A model generated the notes under the pieces. The model had not been told where the DNA came from. It was given only the letters and a program-made list of their open reading frames with translations, and searched no databases. Below are positions 35,896 through 43,534 of a stretch of 64,000 bases of DNA, one piece after another; position 1 is the stretch's first letter; the number at the start of each line of letters is the position of its first letter. Both the position numbers and the translations under genes were made by a program. This DNA comes from an uncultured Ruminiclostridium sp. (lineage in GTDB: Bacteria; Bacillota; Clostridia; Oscillospirales; Ruminococcaceae), in NCBI GenBank assembly GCA_947627695.1, contig CANQXF010000003.1, positions 62,001 through 126,000 on the forward strand, given 5' to 3'.

Positions 35896-38109
35896 ATGGG
35901 TTGGTTTGACGAACAAATAAAGCAGCGAAAAGAATATGATTCTACCGTTTTTGAGGAAGCATTCATAGGAATTTCCGATGCTGTTACAGGTTCACATTTT
36001 TCATCAGTATTTGCCGACGAAAAAAGTCGTGCAAAAGATGCTATAGATGAAATTTTAAAATATTATCATGTAAAGACTAGAGATGTACCTGAATCCATTA
36101 AAGATATAAACGAGCAGTTGGAATATCTTATGCGTCCTCATGGTATAATGCGCAGAACTGTCCATTTAGAAAAGGGCTGGCATAAAGATGCTATCGGAGC
36201 TATGCTTGGAATAAAAAAATCCGACGGTTCCATTGTGGCTTTGATTCCGGTCGGCATGTCAGGATATACATTTTTTGATGCCGGAACGGGAAAGAATATA
36301 AAAATTTCCGGCAAAAACGAAGATATTTTTGAGATCGAAGCAATTGCTTTTTATAAGCCCTTTCCTTTGAAAAAAATAAATATAAGGATACTGCTTGGTT
36401 ATATAGCTGAAATTCTTTCTGTTTCGGATTATGTAATGGTAGCAATTGCCACACTTGCCGTTACAATGATCGGTTTGCTCGGTCCAAAGCTTAATCAATT
36501 GTTATTTGGAACGGTCGTTGAAAATGGAGATATTACTCTGCTTTTATCCATAGCTGTTTTTTTAGTATGTATGACTATTTCTTCACAGCTGATTGGAGCG
36601 ATAAAATCCCTTATTATGGCAAGAATATCTACTAAAATGAATGTTACTGTTCAGGCAGCCGCAATGGCACGTGTTATGTCGCTTCCTGCTTCATTTTTTA
36701 AGGAATACAGTTCGGGCGAGTTAGCTATGCGTATGCAGCATATAAATATGCTTTGCACTATGTTAGTCGACACGGTTCTTGCAGCAGGACTTACATCACT
36801 TTTTTCTCTTATTTATATTTCTCAGATATTTTTCTTTACACCTGCTTTGGCTGCTCCTGCACTGATCGTTATTTTATTTACAGTTTTATTCTCTGTAATT
36901 TCTGCGTTTGCCAAGATGAAAGTATCAAAAAAGCAATTGGAATGCAGCGCAAAAGTCAGCGGTATGAGTTATGCTTTGATTTCGGGCGTTCAGAAAATAA
37001 AGCTTGCCGGAGCAGAAAAGCGCGCATTTGCAAGATGGGGAAAGCTCTATGCTGATCAGACTAAAATTACTTATCATCCACCTAAAATTATATTATACAA
37101 TAATGTCATTATAACGCTTATTACACTGGTCGGTACATTTGTTATTTATTATATGGCTGTTGTAAACAATGTATCGGTAGCTGACTATTATGCTTTCAAT
37201 ACGGCCTATGGTATGGTATCGGGAACATTTATGTCACTTGCCGCTATTGCTCTTACTGCTGCAAATATCAAACCGATCCTTGATATAGCAAAGCCGATAA
37301 TGGACACTGTTCCGGAGGTATCAGAGGGAAAGCAGGTCATTACACGCTTGTCCGGAGGCGTTGAACTCAGTAACGTTTCTTTCAGTTACAATAAGAGTAT
37401 GCCGAATGTTATAGATAATTTATCATTAAAAATCAGACCCGGTCAGTATGTTGCAATAGTTGGTTCAACAGGGTGTGGAAAATCTACTCTTATGCGTATT
37501 ATGCTTGGATTTGAAACACCTCAGAAGGGAGCCGTCTATTATGACGGAAATGATCTTTCCGGAATTGACTTGAAATCTCTCCGCCGTAACGTGGGAACAG
37601 TTATGCAGGAAGGAAAACTGTTTCAAGGCGACATATTCTCAAATATTACAATTTCTGCACCGTGGTTGACTATGGACGATGCATGGGAAGCGGCTGAGCT
37701 TGCCGGAATTGCAGACGATATTCGCCGAATGCCTATGGGTATGTACACTTTGATTTCAGAGGGAAGCGGCGGAGTGTCAGGGGGACAGCGGCAGCGTCTT
37801 ATGATTGCAAGAGCTATTGCTCCCAAACCCAAAATTCTTATGTTTGACGAAGCTACAAGCGCATTGGACAATATTACTCAAAAAATTGTATCTCAATCTC
37901 TTGATAAGCTGAAATGCACAAGAATCGTTATTGCACATCGACTTTCTACAATAAAACAGTGTGACAGAATAATATATCTTGAAAAAGGTAAGATTGTTGA
38001 AGACGGCAGCTATGAGGAGTTGATAGCAAAAGGAGGCAAATTTGCCGAATTGGTTGCAAGGCAGCGTCTTGACAGCGAGTCTGAAATGACAAAAGAGGCA
38101 GTTGTTTAG
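35896..38109 (+). CDS. NHLP-type bacteriocin exporter, second ABC permease/ATPase (TIGR03797-like)
   Basis: The 737-residue protein begins with a non-peptidase cytoplasmic domain (about 1-150, with a cyclic-nucleotide-domain-like feel and no C39 residues), then a six-helix permease (about 165-460) and an ATPase with Walker A GSTGCGKST (about 521), signature VSGGQRQRLMIARA and Walker B ILMFDEATSALD. This is the partner half found beside C39 exporters in NHLP/Nif11 clusters. AGGGAGG precedes the ATG. The two ABC proteins may work as a heterodimer. Confidence 0.92.
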   Translation: MGWFDEQIKQRKEYDSTVFEEAFIGISDAVTGSHFSSVFADEKSRAKDAIDEILKYYHVKTRDVPESIKDINEQLEYLMRPHGIMRRTVHLEKGWHKDAIGAMLGIKKSDGSIVALIPVGMSGYTFFDAGTGKNIKISGKNEDIFEIEAIAFYKPFPLKKINIRILLGYIAEILSVSDYVMVAIATLAVTMIGLLGPKLNQLLFGTVVENGDITLLLSIAVFLVCMTISSQLIGAIKSLIMARISTKMNVTVQAAAMARVMSLPASFFKEYSSGELAMRMQHINMLCTMLVDTVLAAGLTSLFSLIYISQIFFFTPALAAPALIVILFTVLFSVISAFAKMKVSKKQLECSAKVSGMSYALISGVQKIKLAGAEKRAFARWGKLYADQTKITYHPPKIILYNNVIITLITLVGTFVIYYMAVVNNVSVADYYAFNTAYGMVSGTFMSLAAIALTAANIKPILDIAKPIMDTVPEVSEGKQVITRLSGGVELSNVSFSYNKSMPNVIDNLSLKIRPGQYVAIVGSTGCGKSTLMRIMLGFETPQKGAVYYDGNDLSGIDLKSLRRNVGTVMQEGKLFQGDIFSNITISAPWLTMDDAWEAAELAGIADDIRRMPMGMYTLISEGSGGVSGGQRQRLMIARAIAPKPKILMFDEATSALDNITQKIVSQSLDKLKCTRIVIAHRLSTIKQCDRIIYLEKGKIVEDGSYEELIAKGGKFAELVARQRLDSESEMTKEAVV

Positions 38110-38261
38110 AGGTTAAATAAAAAATAACAAAAAATTCTAACAATTTTTTATTTGTTCCGTATAAATATATGAAAACAAAATTAACTGATCAAAATGATTA
38201 CTCTAACCTATATAATTTTATTGTGTTGAGATAGAAAAAACGACTATATGAGGAATATATA

Positions 38262-38456
38262 ATGGATAAAACAGAAGATATTTTGATTGCGCTGTTTGAT
38301 TTTCAACGGTTTGAAGGAAATGTGCACTTGGATAAAATAATAGGTTTAGATCGTAAAAATGCATTTGGCATACCGTTGAATGACAGTGAACTGGAAGTCA
38401 ATGCTGCCGGAGAGTTTGATACATGGCGGACTCGTACGGAGGAAAACAAAAAGCTA
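38262..38456 (+). CDS. Small leader-like protein overlapping the sigma factor gene
   Basis: A 65-residue frame (MDKTEDILIALFDFQRFEGN), with its TGA at 38457-38459 overlapping the next ATG by ATGA. Residues about 37-51 read IPLNDSELEVNAAGE, closely resembling the L-S/N-D-x-E-L-E-x-V-A-G-G end of the precursor leaders at 41107-41606 but without the double glycine. The tail FDTWRTRTEENKKL is charged. It is preceded by GAGGAA. It might be an anti-sigma peptide, a sensor of exporter activity, or a diverged precursor. I do not recognise the family with certainty. Confidence 0.65.
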
Positions 38457-38968
38457 TGAACACTGTCATCACTCCCGAAGAACTTTATAGTGACTATCAC
38501 ATTAAGGTTGCACGATACATAAGTGCTCATATAAAAAACGAGCATGACAGGGAAGACCTCCTTCATCAAGTCTTTCTGAAAGCAATTTCGTCTTTGGATA
38601 AATATGACCCTTCCAGGAGTGCGCCCGGTACTTGGCTTTATGCAATTACTCGAAATGCGGTGACTGATTATTACAGGGAAAAGGCGCATGAACCTGTTCC
38701 TGTTGCGTTAGATGAATCTGCTATCCTGCCTGACAAAGGATACGACCATGTATTTATGCAAGACACGCTGGAAGCCCTTGCATCAGCATTGGAGCAACTT
38801 CCTGAACGAGAACGAAACATTATTATTTACAGATTTTATCATGGCTTGTCGGCTCAGGAAACAGCAAAATTGATAGGAGTCAGTTATGCAAATGAACGTT
38901 TTTTGCAGCATAGCGCACTAAAAAAACTTCGTCAATTGTTAGACGAAAATGAGCTTTTTGAATACTGA
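38456..38968 (+). CDS. ECF-like RNA polymerase sigma factor
   Basis: The 170-residue protein has sigma region 2 (DREDLLHQVFLKAISSLDKYD, TWLYAITRNAVTDYYR) and region 4 (LEALASALEQLPERERNII, GLSAQETAKLIGVSYANE with helix-turn-helix), without region 3, as in ECF sigma factors. I chose the ATG at 38456, which overlaps the previous stop and has GGAGG about 13 bases upstream; the earlier in-frame ATG at 38423 lacks a site. It may drive the peptide genes, and may be the target of the HATPase kinase upstream, although ECF factors normally have different anti-sigma proteins. Confidence 0.88.
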   Translation: MNTVITPEELYSDYHIKVARYISAHIKNEHDREDLLHQVFLKAISSLDKYDPSRSAPGTWLYAITRNAVTDYYREKAHEPVPVALDESAILPDKGYDHVFMQDTLEALASALEQLPERERNIIIYRFYHGLSAQETAKLIGVSYANERFLQHSALKKLRQLLDENELFEY

Positions 38969-39009
38969 AAAACATAGAATCGTCTTGATAAAAAGTAGAA
39001 AAAGCAATC

Positions 39010-39297
39010 ATGTACAATCAAAATGATCAAAAAACTGAGCAGGTTAAAAAGAAGCAATTTTTACTGAAAAGCTTCCATGAAGCGTTAAAAGAGCAGGACA
39101 ACGAACCTCCGAAGCCAAACGAACTTGACTCTACCTGCGGGATAACAGATGATGAGCTTGTCAAGCGCTTTCGTGAAGAGATAAAAACGAGGAAAATCAA
39201 AGTCAAAGACTGCCCGTTACCGGTTACGACCACTAGAAAAAAAGCATCATATATAAAATATCCGGACGGGAGACGTATTTATGGAAATGAATCCTGA
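39010..39297 (+). CDS. Possible antitoxin paired with the zeta-toxin remnant
   Basis: The 95-residue charged soluble protein (MYNQNDQKTEQVKKKQFLLK) has a Lys-rich N terminus, a DDELVKRFREEIKTRKIKV helix and a C terminus KYPDGRRIYGNES. No family was recognised with confidence. Its 3' end overlaps the start of the zeta-like frame at 39281 by 17 bases, the arrangement of an antitoxin-toxin pair. Alternatively it is an unrelated cytosolic protein. No clear ribosome site is visible (GTAGAAAAAG). Confidence 0.55.
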   Translation: MYNQNDQKTEQVKKKQFLLKSFHEALKEQDNEPPKPNELDSTCGITDDELVKRFREEIKTRKIKVKDCPLPVTTTRKKASYIKYPDGRRIYGNES

Positions 39298-39833
39298 GAT
39301 AATCGTCTTTGCAGGTCCAAACGGAAGTGGAAAAAGCACTGTAACAAAGACGACAAAAATTATTTACCCCTACATCAATGCAGACGACATAAAGAGGGCA
39401 ACTCAATGCACTGATTTGAGGCGGCTGAATTAGCAGAAGGATATGCGTGAATAAGTTTTAGATGTACATAAAAACTTTTACATTTGAAATTGTTATGTCT
39501 ACCGAATGAAATATAGATCTCCTTCGCAGTGCAAAGGAACAAGGTTATTTTTTATCCGCTGTATTTATGTTTTAACGGCAGATGTGAATATAAATATTCA
39601 CCGTGTAATGCGAAGATTTGTTTCCGGTGGTCGCGATGTGCAAAAGCTAGATACTATCGTGCTCTTTCGCTTATTCCTCAGTTGCTTGAGGTATTTGATA
39701 TATATCATATTTATGATAATATCGATATGACGTTCAGAATATTTTAAAAGAGGAAAAACGAGTTTTTTACTGGGAAAATAACTTTTGGAGCAAGGCAGAT
39801 ATCGCAAAGCTGACAGGATATGATATTCATTGA
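39281..39833 (+). pseudogene. Zeta-toxin family kinase pseudogene, multiple lesions
   Basis: The frame opens MEMNPEIIVFAGPNGSGKST (Walker A of zeta-type kinases), then YINADDIKR, and is lost near 39415 by a missing base. Recognisable pieces continue in changing frames: TFEIVMSTE followed by a stop, NIDLLRSAKEQGYF, YVLTADVNINIHRVM, RALSLIPQLLEVFDIYHIYD, and WENNFWSKADIAKLTGYDIH to a stop at 39831-39833. At least three frameshifts and two in-frame stops are needed, so this is true decay and not a sequencing slip. Intact relatives phosphorylate UDP-GlcNAc or other small molecules. It lies inside the peptide locus between the sigma factor and the methyltransferase-STAS gene. Confidence 0.85.
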
Positions 39834-39872
39834 ACATACAACAATTCAACATAACAGATAGGAGGGGCGAGA

Positions 39873-41084
39873 ATGTCAAATTTATACGAAGAGGTCAACC
39901 CGATATTTAATACGGCAAAGACAACATTACACCAACTTGTTCAGGCAGGTGTAGCGGAAGCGGTTGAATTTGAAAATGCATTGAATGAATTAGAACCCGA
40001 AACAAGCCAATATTCAGCAGATGAAAAATTTTATTCAAGCGGACCTCTTGAAAGCTTAAACAAACTTATGCTAGAGTTGCGTTATAATATCGCCAACAGA
40101 GAAATAGCACTTGCAGGGAACAAAAATGTGTTAGATTTGGCCTGCGGGTACACACCTAGAGGCAAATACCTTATCAACAACGGATACAATTACATCGGAG
40201 GTGACCTTCCTGCAGTAACTAAAGTGATGGATCGTTTGAACGATATGCTTATGGAAGGCAAAGGAACTTATGTTGCGACAGATGTTACAAACAGCGCTTC
40301 CGTGCTGGCAGCTGCGGACAAAATGGAGGGACCTGTAACAATTTCTAGTGAAGGAGTTATGGTATATCTGGATATTTCGGAAAAACAGGCAATGTGGCGC
40401 AGTATTCATGATGTTCTTTCAAAGCACGGCGGAGTATGGGTCACCACGGATTTTGAGGTGGGTCTTTCCTTTAAAGCGGTTGCAGCCGCTATGATGGGTG
40501 AACGCTCTATGGAAGTTTTAAGAAAAGATCATCAGGAGTTTAACCGTCAGTCTGATGCAACCATAAAAACCGTTCCTGTTGACGAGGCTGAACGCTTGCT
40601 GAAAGAAAACGGACTTTTAGTGGAAAAACACCCAATGTGGTCGCCTGATCTTCATTTGACTCAGCTTGATGCTTATCCCGACGATATGCGCAAAAAGATT
40701 ACTGCCTGCTTGGAAAAGGTTTATATATGGGTGGTTAGCCTTGATGAAGCAGCGAGTGCCGATACGGTCAGTACAACTGCGAAAGGACTAAAAATAACCA
40801 ACAGCATTTCCGACAGTAGCTTAAATCTGACCCTGATCGGACGTTTGGACACTATCAGTGCACCGCAGCTGTTAGAGCTTTTTCAGGATATGCTCAAAGA
40901 GCATGAGATAACAAAGATCACAATTTTTGCAGGAGAGCTTGAGTATATATCCTCAGCGGGACTGCGTGTTATCCTTCAAATGATAAAGCATGTCGGAAAT
41001 GACGCTTTGACGTTTGAACAGCCTAATGAGCTTGTTTTATCTATTTTGGAGCAAACAGGCTTTGCAGATATGTTAGGACTTTAA
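39873..41084 (+). CDS. SAM-dependent methyltransferase fused to a C-terminal STAS domain
   Basis: This 403-residue protein has two parts. Residues about 60-285 are a class I methyltransferase resembling the LCM/PF04072 carboxyl methyltransferase group: NVLDLACGYTPRGKYL (SAM loop), YIGGDLPAVTKVMDRL, ATDVTNSAS and SEGVMVYLDISEK. Residues about 308-403 are a STAS domain (LTLIGRLDTISAPQLLEL, GELEYISSAGLRVILQMI) very like the stand-alone STAS protein at 30430, with the phosphorylatable serine kept. AGGAGGGG precedes the ATG. The precursor genes follow directly (22 bases). It could methylate the exported peptides, or a regulator, with the STAS part tying its activity or location to the partner switch. 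I know of no described enzyme with this fusion in a peptide locus. Confidence 0.85.
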   Translation: MSNLYEEVNPIFNTAKTTLHQLVQAGVAEAVEFENALNELEPETSQYSADEKFYSSGPLESLNKLMLELRYNIANREIALAGNKNVLDLACGYTPRGKYLINNGYNYIGGDLPAVTKVMDRLNDMLMEGKGTYVATDVTNSASVLAAADKMEGPVTISSEGVMVYLDISEKQAMWRSIHDVLSKHGGVWVTTDFEVGLSFKAVAAAMMGERSMEVLRKDHQEFNRQSDATIKTVPVDEAERLLKENGLLVEKHPMWSPDLHLTQLDAYPDDMRKKITACLEKVYIWVVSLDEAASADTVSTTAKGLKITNSISDSSLNLTLIGRLDTISAPQLLELFQDMLKEHEITKITIFAGELEYISSAGLRVILQMIKHVGNDALTFEQPNELVLSILEQTGFADMLGL

Positions 41085-41106
41085 ATTTAAAAAAGGAGAA
41101 ATTACA

Positions 41107-41322
41107 ATGGACGAAAAAATTATTGCAAAACTGAAAGAGGCAAAGTCTGTCGATGAAATGATAGATCTTGCCAAGGCAAACGGTGTTGAACTTGCTAAGG
41201 AGAAAGCACAGGAATTGTTTGATAAATTTAATTCCAACGGTGAGCTTAACGATGATATTCTTGATTCTGTTGCAGGCGGAATTGTGGATAAGGTCAAGGA
41301 TTTCTCCAATAAGCACCTGTGA
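41107..41322 (+). CDS. Nif11-like double-glycine precursor peptide 1
   Basis: The 71-residue peptide has a Nif11-type leader (KLKEAKSVDEMIDLAKANGV, then GELNDDILDSVAGG) ending in Gly-Gly at 57-58. The predicted core after cleavage is IVDKVKDFSNKHL, 13 residues, with no Cys, Ser-rich or Thr-rich stretch. Heptad spacing of I, V, V and F suggests an amphipathic helix. The C39 exporter at 33695 should cut it. AAAAGGAG lies upstream. The core resembles that of the decayed precursor at 41872. Confidence 0.88.
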   Translation: MDEKIIAKLKEAKSVDEMIDLAKANGVELAKEKAQELFDKFNSNGELNDDILDSVAGGIVDKVKDFSNKHL

Positions 41323-41375
41323 TCTAAAGCAAGTAAAACCTATACGTTGTTACATTATAAGGAAAGGAATTATTT

Positions 41376-41573
41376 ATGAAAAACGATCTTATTCAAAAAC
41401 CAAAGGAAGTAAAAAATAAAGAAGAGCTCCATTTAGATGTTGAGCTTTCTGAAGGCGAACTGGAAACGGTTGCGGGAGGTAAGTCTGTTGTTATTTCCAA
41501 TGGTGTTGTGAAAAAGGATTCATTGGAAAATATTTCAAATATGAATTCTACAAACAGTATTCTCAACAAAAAG
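41376..41573 (+). CDS. Double-glycine precursor peptide 2
   Basis: A 66-residue peptide with a short leader ending LDVELSEGELETVAGG (Gly-Gly at 34-35) and a 31-residue core rich in Ser, Asn and Val (KSVVISNGVVKKDSLENI, then NMNSTNSILNKK). There is no Cys, Trp or aromatic residue in the core. The leader is shorter than in precursors 1 and 3 and lacks the Nif11 helix, keeping only the terminal cleavage element. AAGGAAAGGA precedes the ATG. The stop TAA is at 41574-41576. Confidence 0.82.
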
Positions 41574-41605
41574 TAAATTATTATTGAAAGGAGTTTATTA
41601 GTATT

Positions 41606-41842
41606 ATGGAGAAAGAGGAATTTTTAGCGACCCTCAAAAAGGAAAAAACTGTTGAAGAAATTCGTGCTCTTGCAAAAGAAAACGACATTGAGCTTACCGA
41701 TGACGAGCTTGAAGCTGCTGCAGGAGGAACCTTCACCGTTCTTTCAGATAAGCCGTCGGTATCTTTAAACGGAAACAAATCTGCCGCAAATGGGCTTTCC
41801 GAAAAAAATCCTGATTATACGCCAACTCTGTATCCCCACGTT
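41606..41842 (+). CDS. Double-glycine precursor peptide 3
   Basis: The 79-residue peptide has a leader with the Nif11 helix (FLATLKKEKTVEEIRALAKE) and ELTDDELEAAAGG, Gly-Gly at 40-41. The 38-residue core (TFTVLSDKPSVSLNGNKSAA to YTPTLYPHV) holds several Ser/Thr and three Pro but no Cys. The lack of Cys rules out lanthionine or sactionine bridges. AAAGGAG lies upstream. The stop TGA is at 41843-41845. Confidence 0.85.
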
Positions 41843-41871
41843 TGATTTTCCCAAAAGGCGAAGAAAAAGCT

Positions 41872-42065
41872 ATGGACTGTGATGAACTTTTAAAAACCGC
41901 AAAAAACTCCTGAAGAACTTCTGTCGCTTGCGAAGGCAAAGGAACTTCTGGATATGTTGGTATGTAACGACGGAGAACTCTCCGATGAACAGCTTGAAGT
42001 TAGCTGTGTCCGGGGGTATTATCGACAGTATCAAGGAGTGGGTTGGAAGCCTGTTCGGGAGATAA
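41872..42065 (+). pseudogene. Fourth precursor peptide, frameshifted twice
   Basis: Starting at the ATG at 41872 the frame reads MDCDELLKTAK and stops after a run of six A. One frame over it continues TPEELLSLAKAKELLDMLV and NDGELSDEQLEV. A second extra base near 42000 shifts to AVSGGIIDSIKEWVGSLFGR and a TAA at 42063-42065. Repaired, this is a precursor with a Gly-Gly leader and the 15-residue core IIDSIKEWVGSLFGR, an amphipathic helix akin to precursor 1. Both lesions are single extra bases, the first in a homopolymer. Confidence 0.75.
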
Positions 42066-42332
42066 TCATACTCATCTCTCAACTTGCCTTGACAAACTCT
42101 GTTGCGGCGTTTTCCGCTGATTTCTGACTATGGCACTGAGCTGTCGGGCGCTTGACCCGAACGGTAGGTTTACATACAAAATACAAAAGCTCGGCGCTGT
42201 TGCCTGCGGCGGATACATATTAAATATTTTTTTCAAAACGCTTTTATTTAAGTTTTAAATATGAAACGCTCCCCTTTGACAGTATTTCAAAGGGGAGCTT
42301 TTTTGTCAAAAGGAAGGCCAAGCGGGAAAATT
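42066..42332 (+). other. Gene-free stretch after the precursor genes
   Basis: Apart from the terminator at 42268-42304 I see no credible gene or repeat here. A short frame follows the decayed precursor but has no recognisable content. Confidence 0.6.
42268..42304 (+). terminator. Rho-independent terminator of the peptide locus
   Basis: GCTCCCCTTTGA, a seven-base loop and its 12-base exact complement are followed by TTTTTTG. It closes the plus-strand peptide locus and faces the converging minus-strand DHHW gene. Confidence 0.9.
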
Positions 42333-43517
42333 TTATTTGCTGAAATTGAGCTTGACGATGTTTTCGTCCTCTGAGAAGGTTATGACGTTGTATAAAAACA
42401 GCAACTGGTCATAATCATCAGGAGAAACAAACATCTGAAAATCAGTGCGTATATATCTTAAATCTATCATTGTTATCTTGCTGTATTCTTTGGCAAGAAA
42501 CGGTATCATCGAATGAGCATAGCTGTCTTTTATGATAAGCAAAGAACGGTCATTGTCTGCAATATCCGACTCAATGGTCACAATAGGAGAGTTTTGCCCG
42601 AGGAAAGAAGAATATTTATCTTTCACATCCAAAAATTCTCTGAAGTACAAGCTGTCATATTCATCATACTTAATATTACCGTTCAATACGTTTGAGTTTT
42701 CGTTGTACACCGATACTTTAACTTTCGGTTCATTTTCAGTTAAGGTGTAATAATCTATTACATCAGGCGTAATATTAAAATCAAGCGTTTTTGAAAACAG
42801 CGTACCTCTGAAATCATAGCTTGCATGCTCTATTGAGAATTCGTCGATTTTTTTAGGAGTATATCCCAGCTCTTCTCCTGCCGCCTTATACCCCAGATAA
42901 GCACCATAGCTGGTCCAGTGGTGGTCTGTTCTGTAATAGATATAAGAATCGTCCTCTCTTGCCTGAGAAAGAATGGAATAAGCGTCTATCGTTCCTGCAA
43001 ATCCGTCAAGTGATGAGTAAAAATCATTTATAAACTTATTTTGATCTCCCACAACAGCAAATTCGGGAAGTGTGTCAGAGTATATTTCCTGAGCGTTTGG
43101 AACGAGCATAAAATAGGCTTCAATGTCAGGATGATTTTTAATAAAATTATTTACTGATTTTATATTTTTTTGCAGCAGCTCCTCATCATAATCTTTCCAG
43201 ACCTGCATCATCATATTGTTTCTTATAAAAACGCCGTTTATTTCGTCCTTGCCGATTGCCATATCAGTATTATTTTTGAATATTATCCATTGTTCCCGTG
43301 CAAGGAACCTGTCAGAAAGCCATTCGTCAAAACCGTTCATAAACGTTTTGTCTTTGTATGTTCTTAATGAAAAATTCGGGAAAGCGGAAAGATACTCATT
43401 TTCGTTTTCGGAAAAAGGTCTTTCTTCTTTCGGCATATAAACAAAGGTGAGAACAGGAATTGCTATCAAAAACAGCGCAAATAACCCTATCATTATTTTT
43501 TTATAAAATTCTTTCAC
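42333..43517 (-). CDS. AlgX/DHHW family membrane-anchored protein
   Basis: This 394-residue protein has an N-terminal signal anchor (IGLFALFLIAIPVLTFVYM) and an extracellular SGNH-like domain with the signature YRTDHHWTSYGAY; the preceding NGVFIRNNM and VPNAQEIYSD and the later IIKDSYAHSM are typical of the DHHW/AlgX-AlgJ group. It is the probable partner of the MBOAT protein encoded directly upstream: such pairs O-acetylate extracellular or wall polysaccharides. The acceptor is unknown. It begins 17 bases after the MBOAT stop, with AGGAGG just ahead. Confidence 0.87.
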   Translation of the reverse strand: MKEFYKKIMIGLFALFLIAIPVLTFVYMPKEERPFSENENEYLSAFPNFSLRTYKDKTFMNGFDEWLSDRFLAREQWIIFKNNTDMAIGKDEINGVFIRNNMMMQVWKDYDEELLQKNIKSVNNFIKNHPDIEAYFMLVPNAQEIYSDTLPEFAVVGDQNKFINDFYSSLDGFAGTIDAYSILSQAREDDSYIYYRTDHHWTSYGAYLGYKAAGEELGYTPKKIDEFSIEHASYDFRGTLFSKTLDFNITPDVIDYYTLTENEPKVKVSVYNENSNVLNGNIKYDEYDSLYFREFLDVKDKYSSFLGQNSPIVTIESDIADNDRSLLIIKDSYAHSMIPFLAKEYSKITMIDLRYIRTDFQMFVSPDDYDQLLFLYNVITFSEDENIVKLNFSK

Positions 43518-43534
43518 TGTAACTGCACCTCCTT

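Noticed and set aside
42066-42267. Possible fifth precursor peptide
   Set aside because: No frame shows a leader end with Gly-Gly or a ribosome site.
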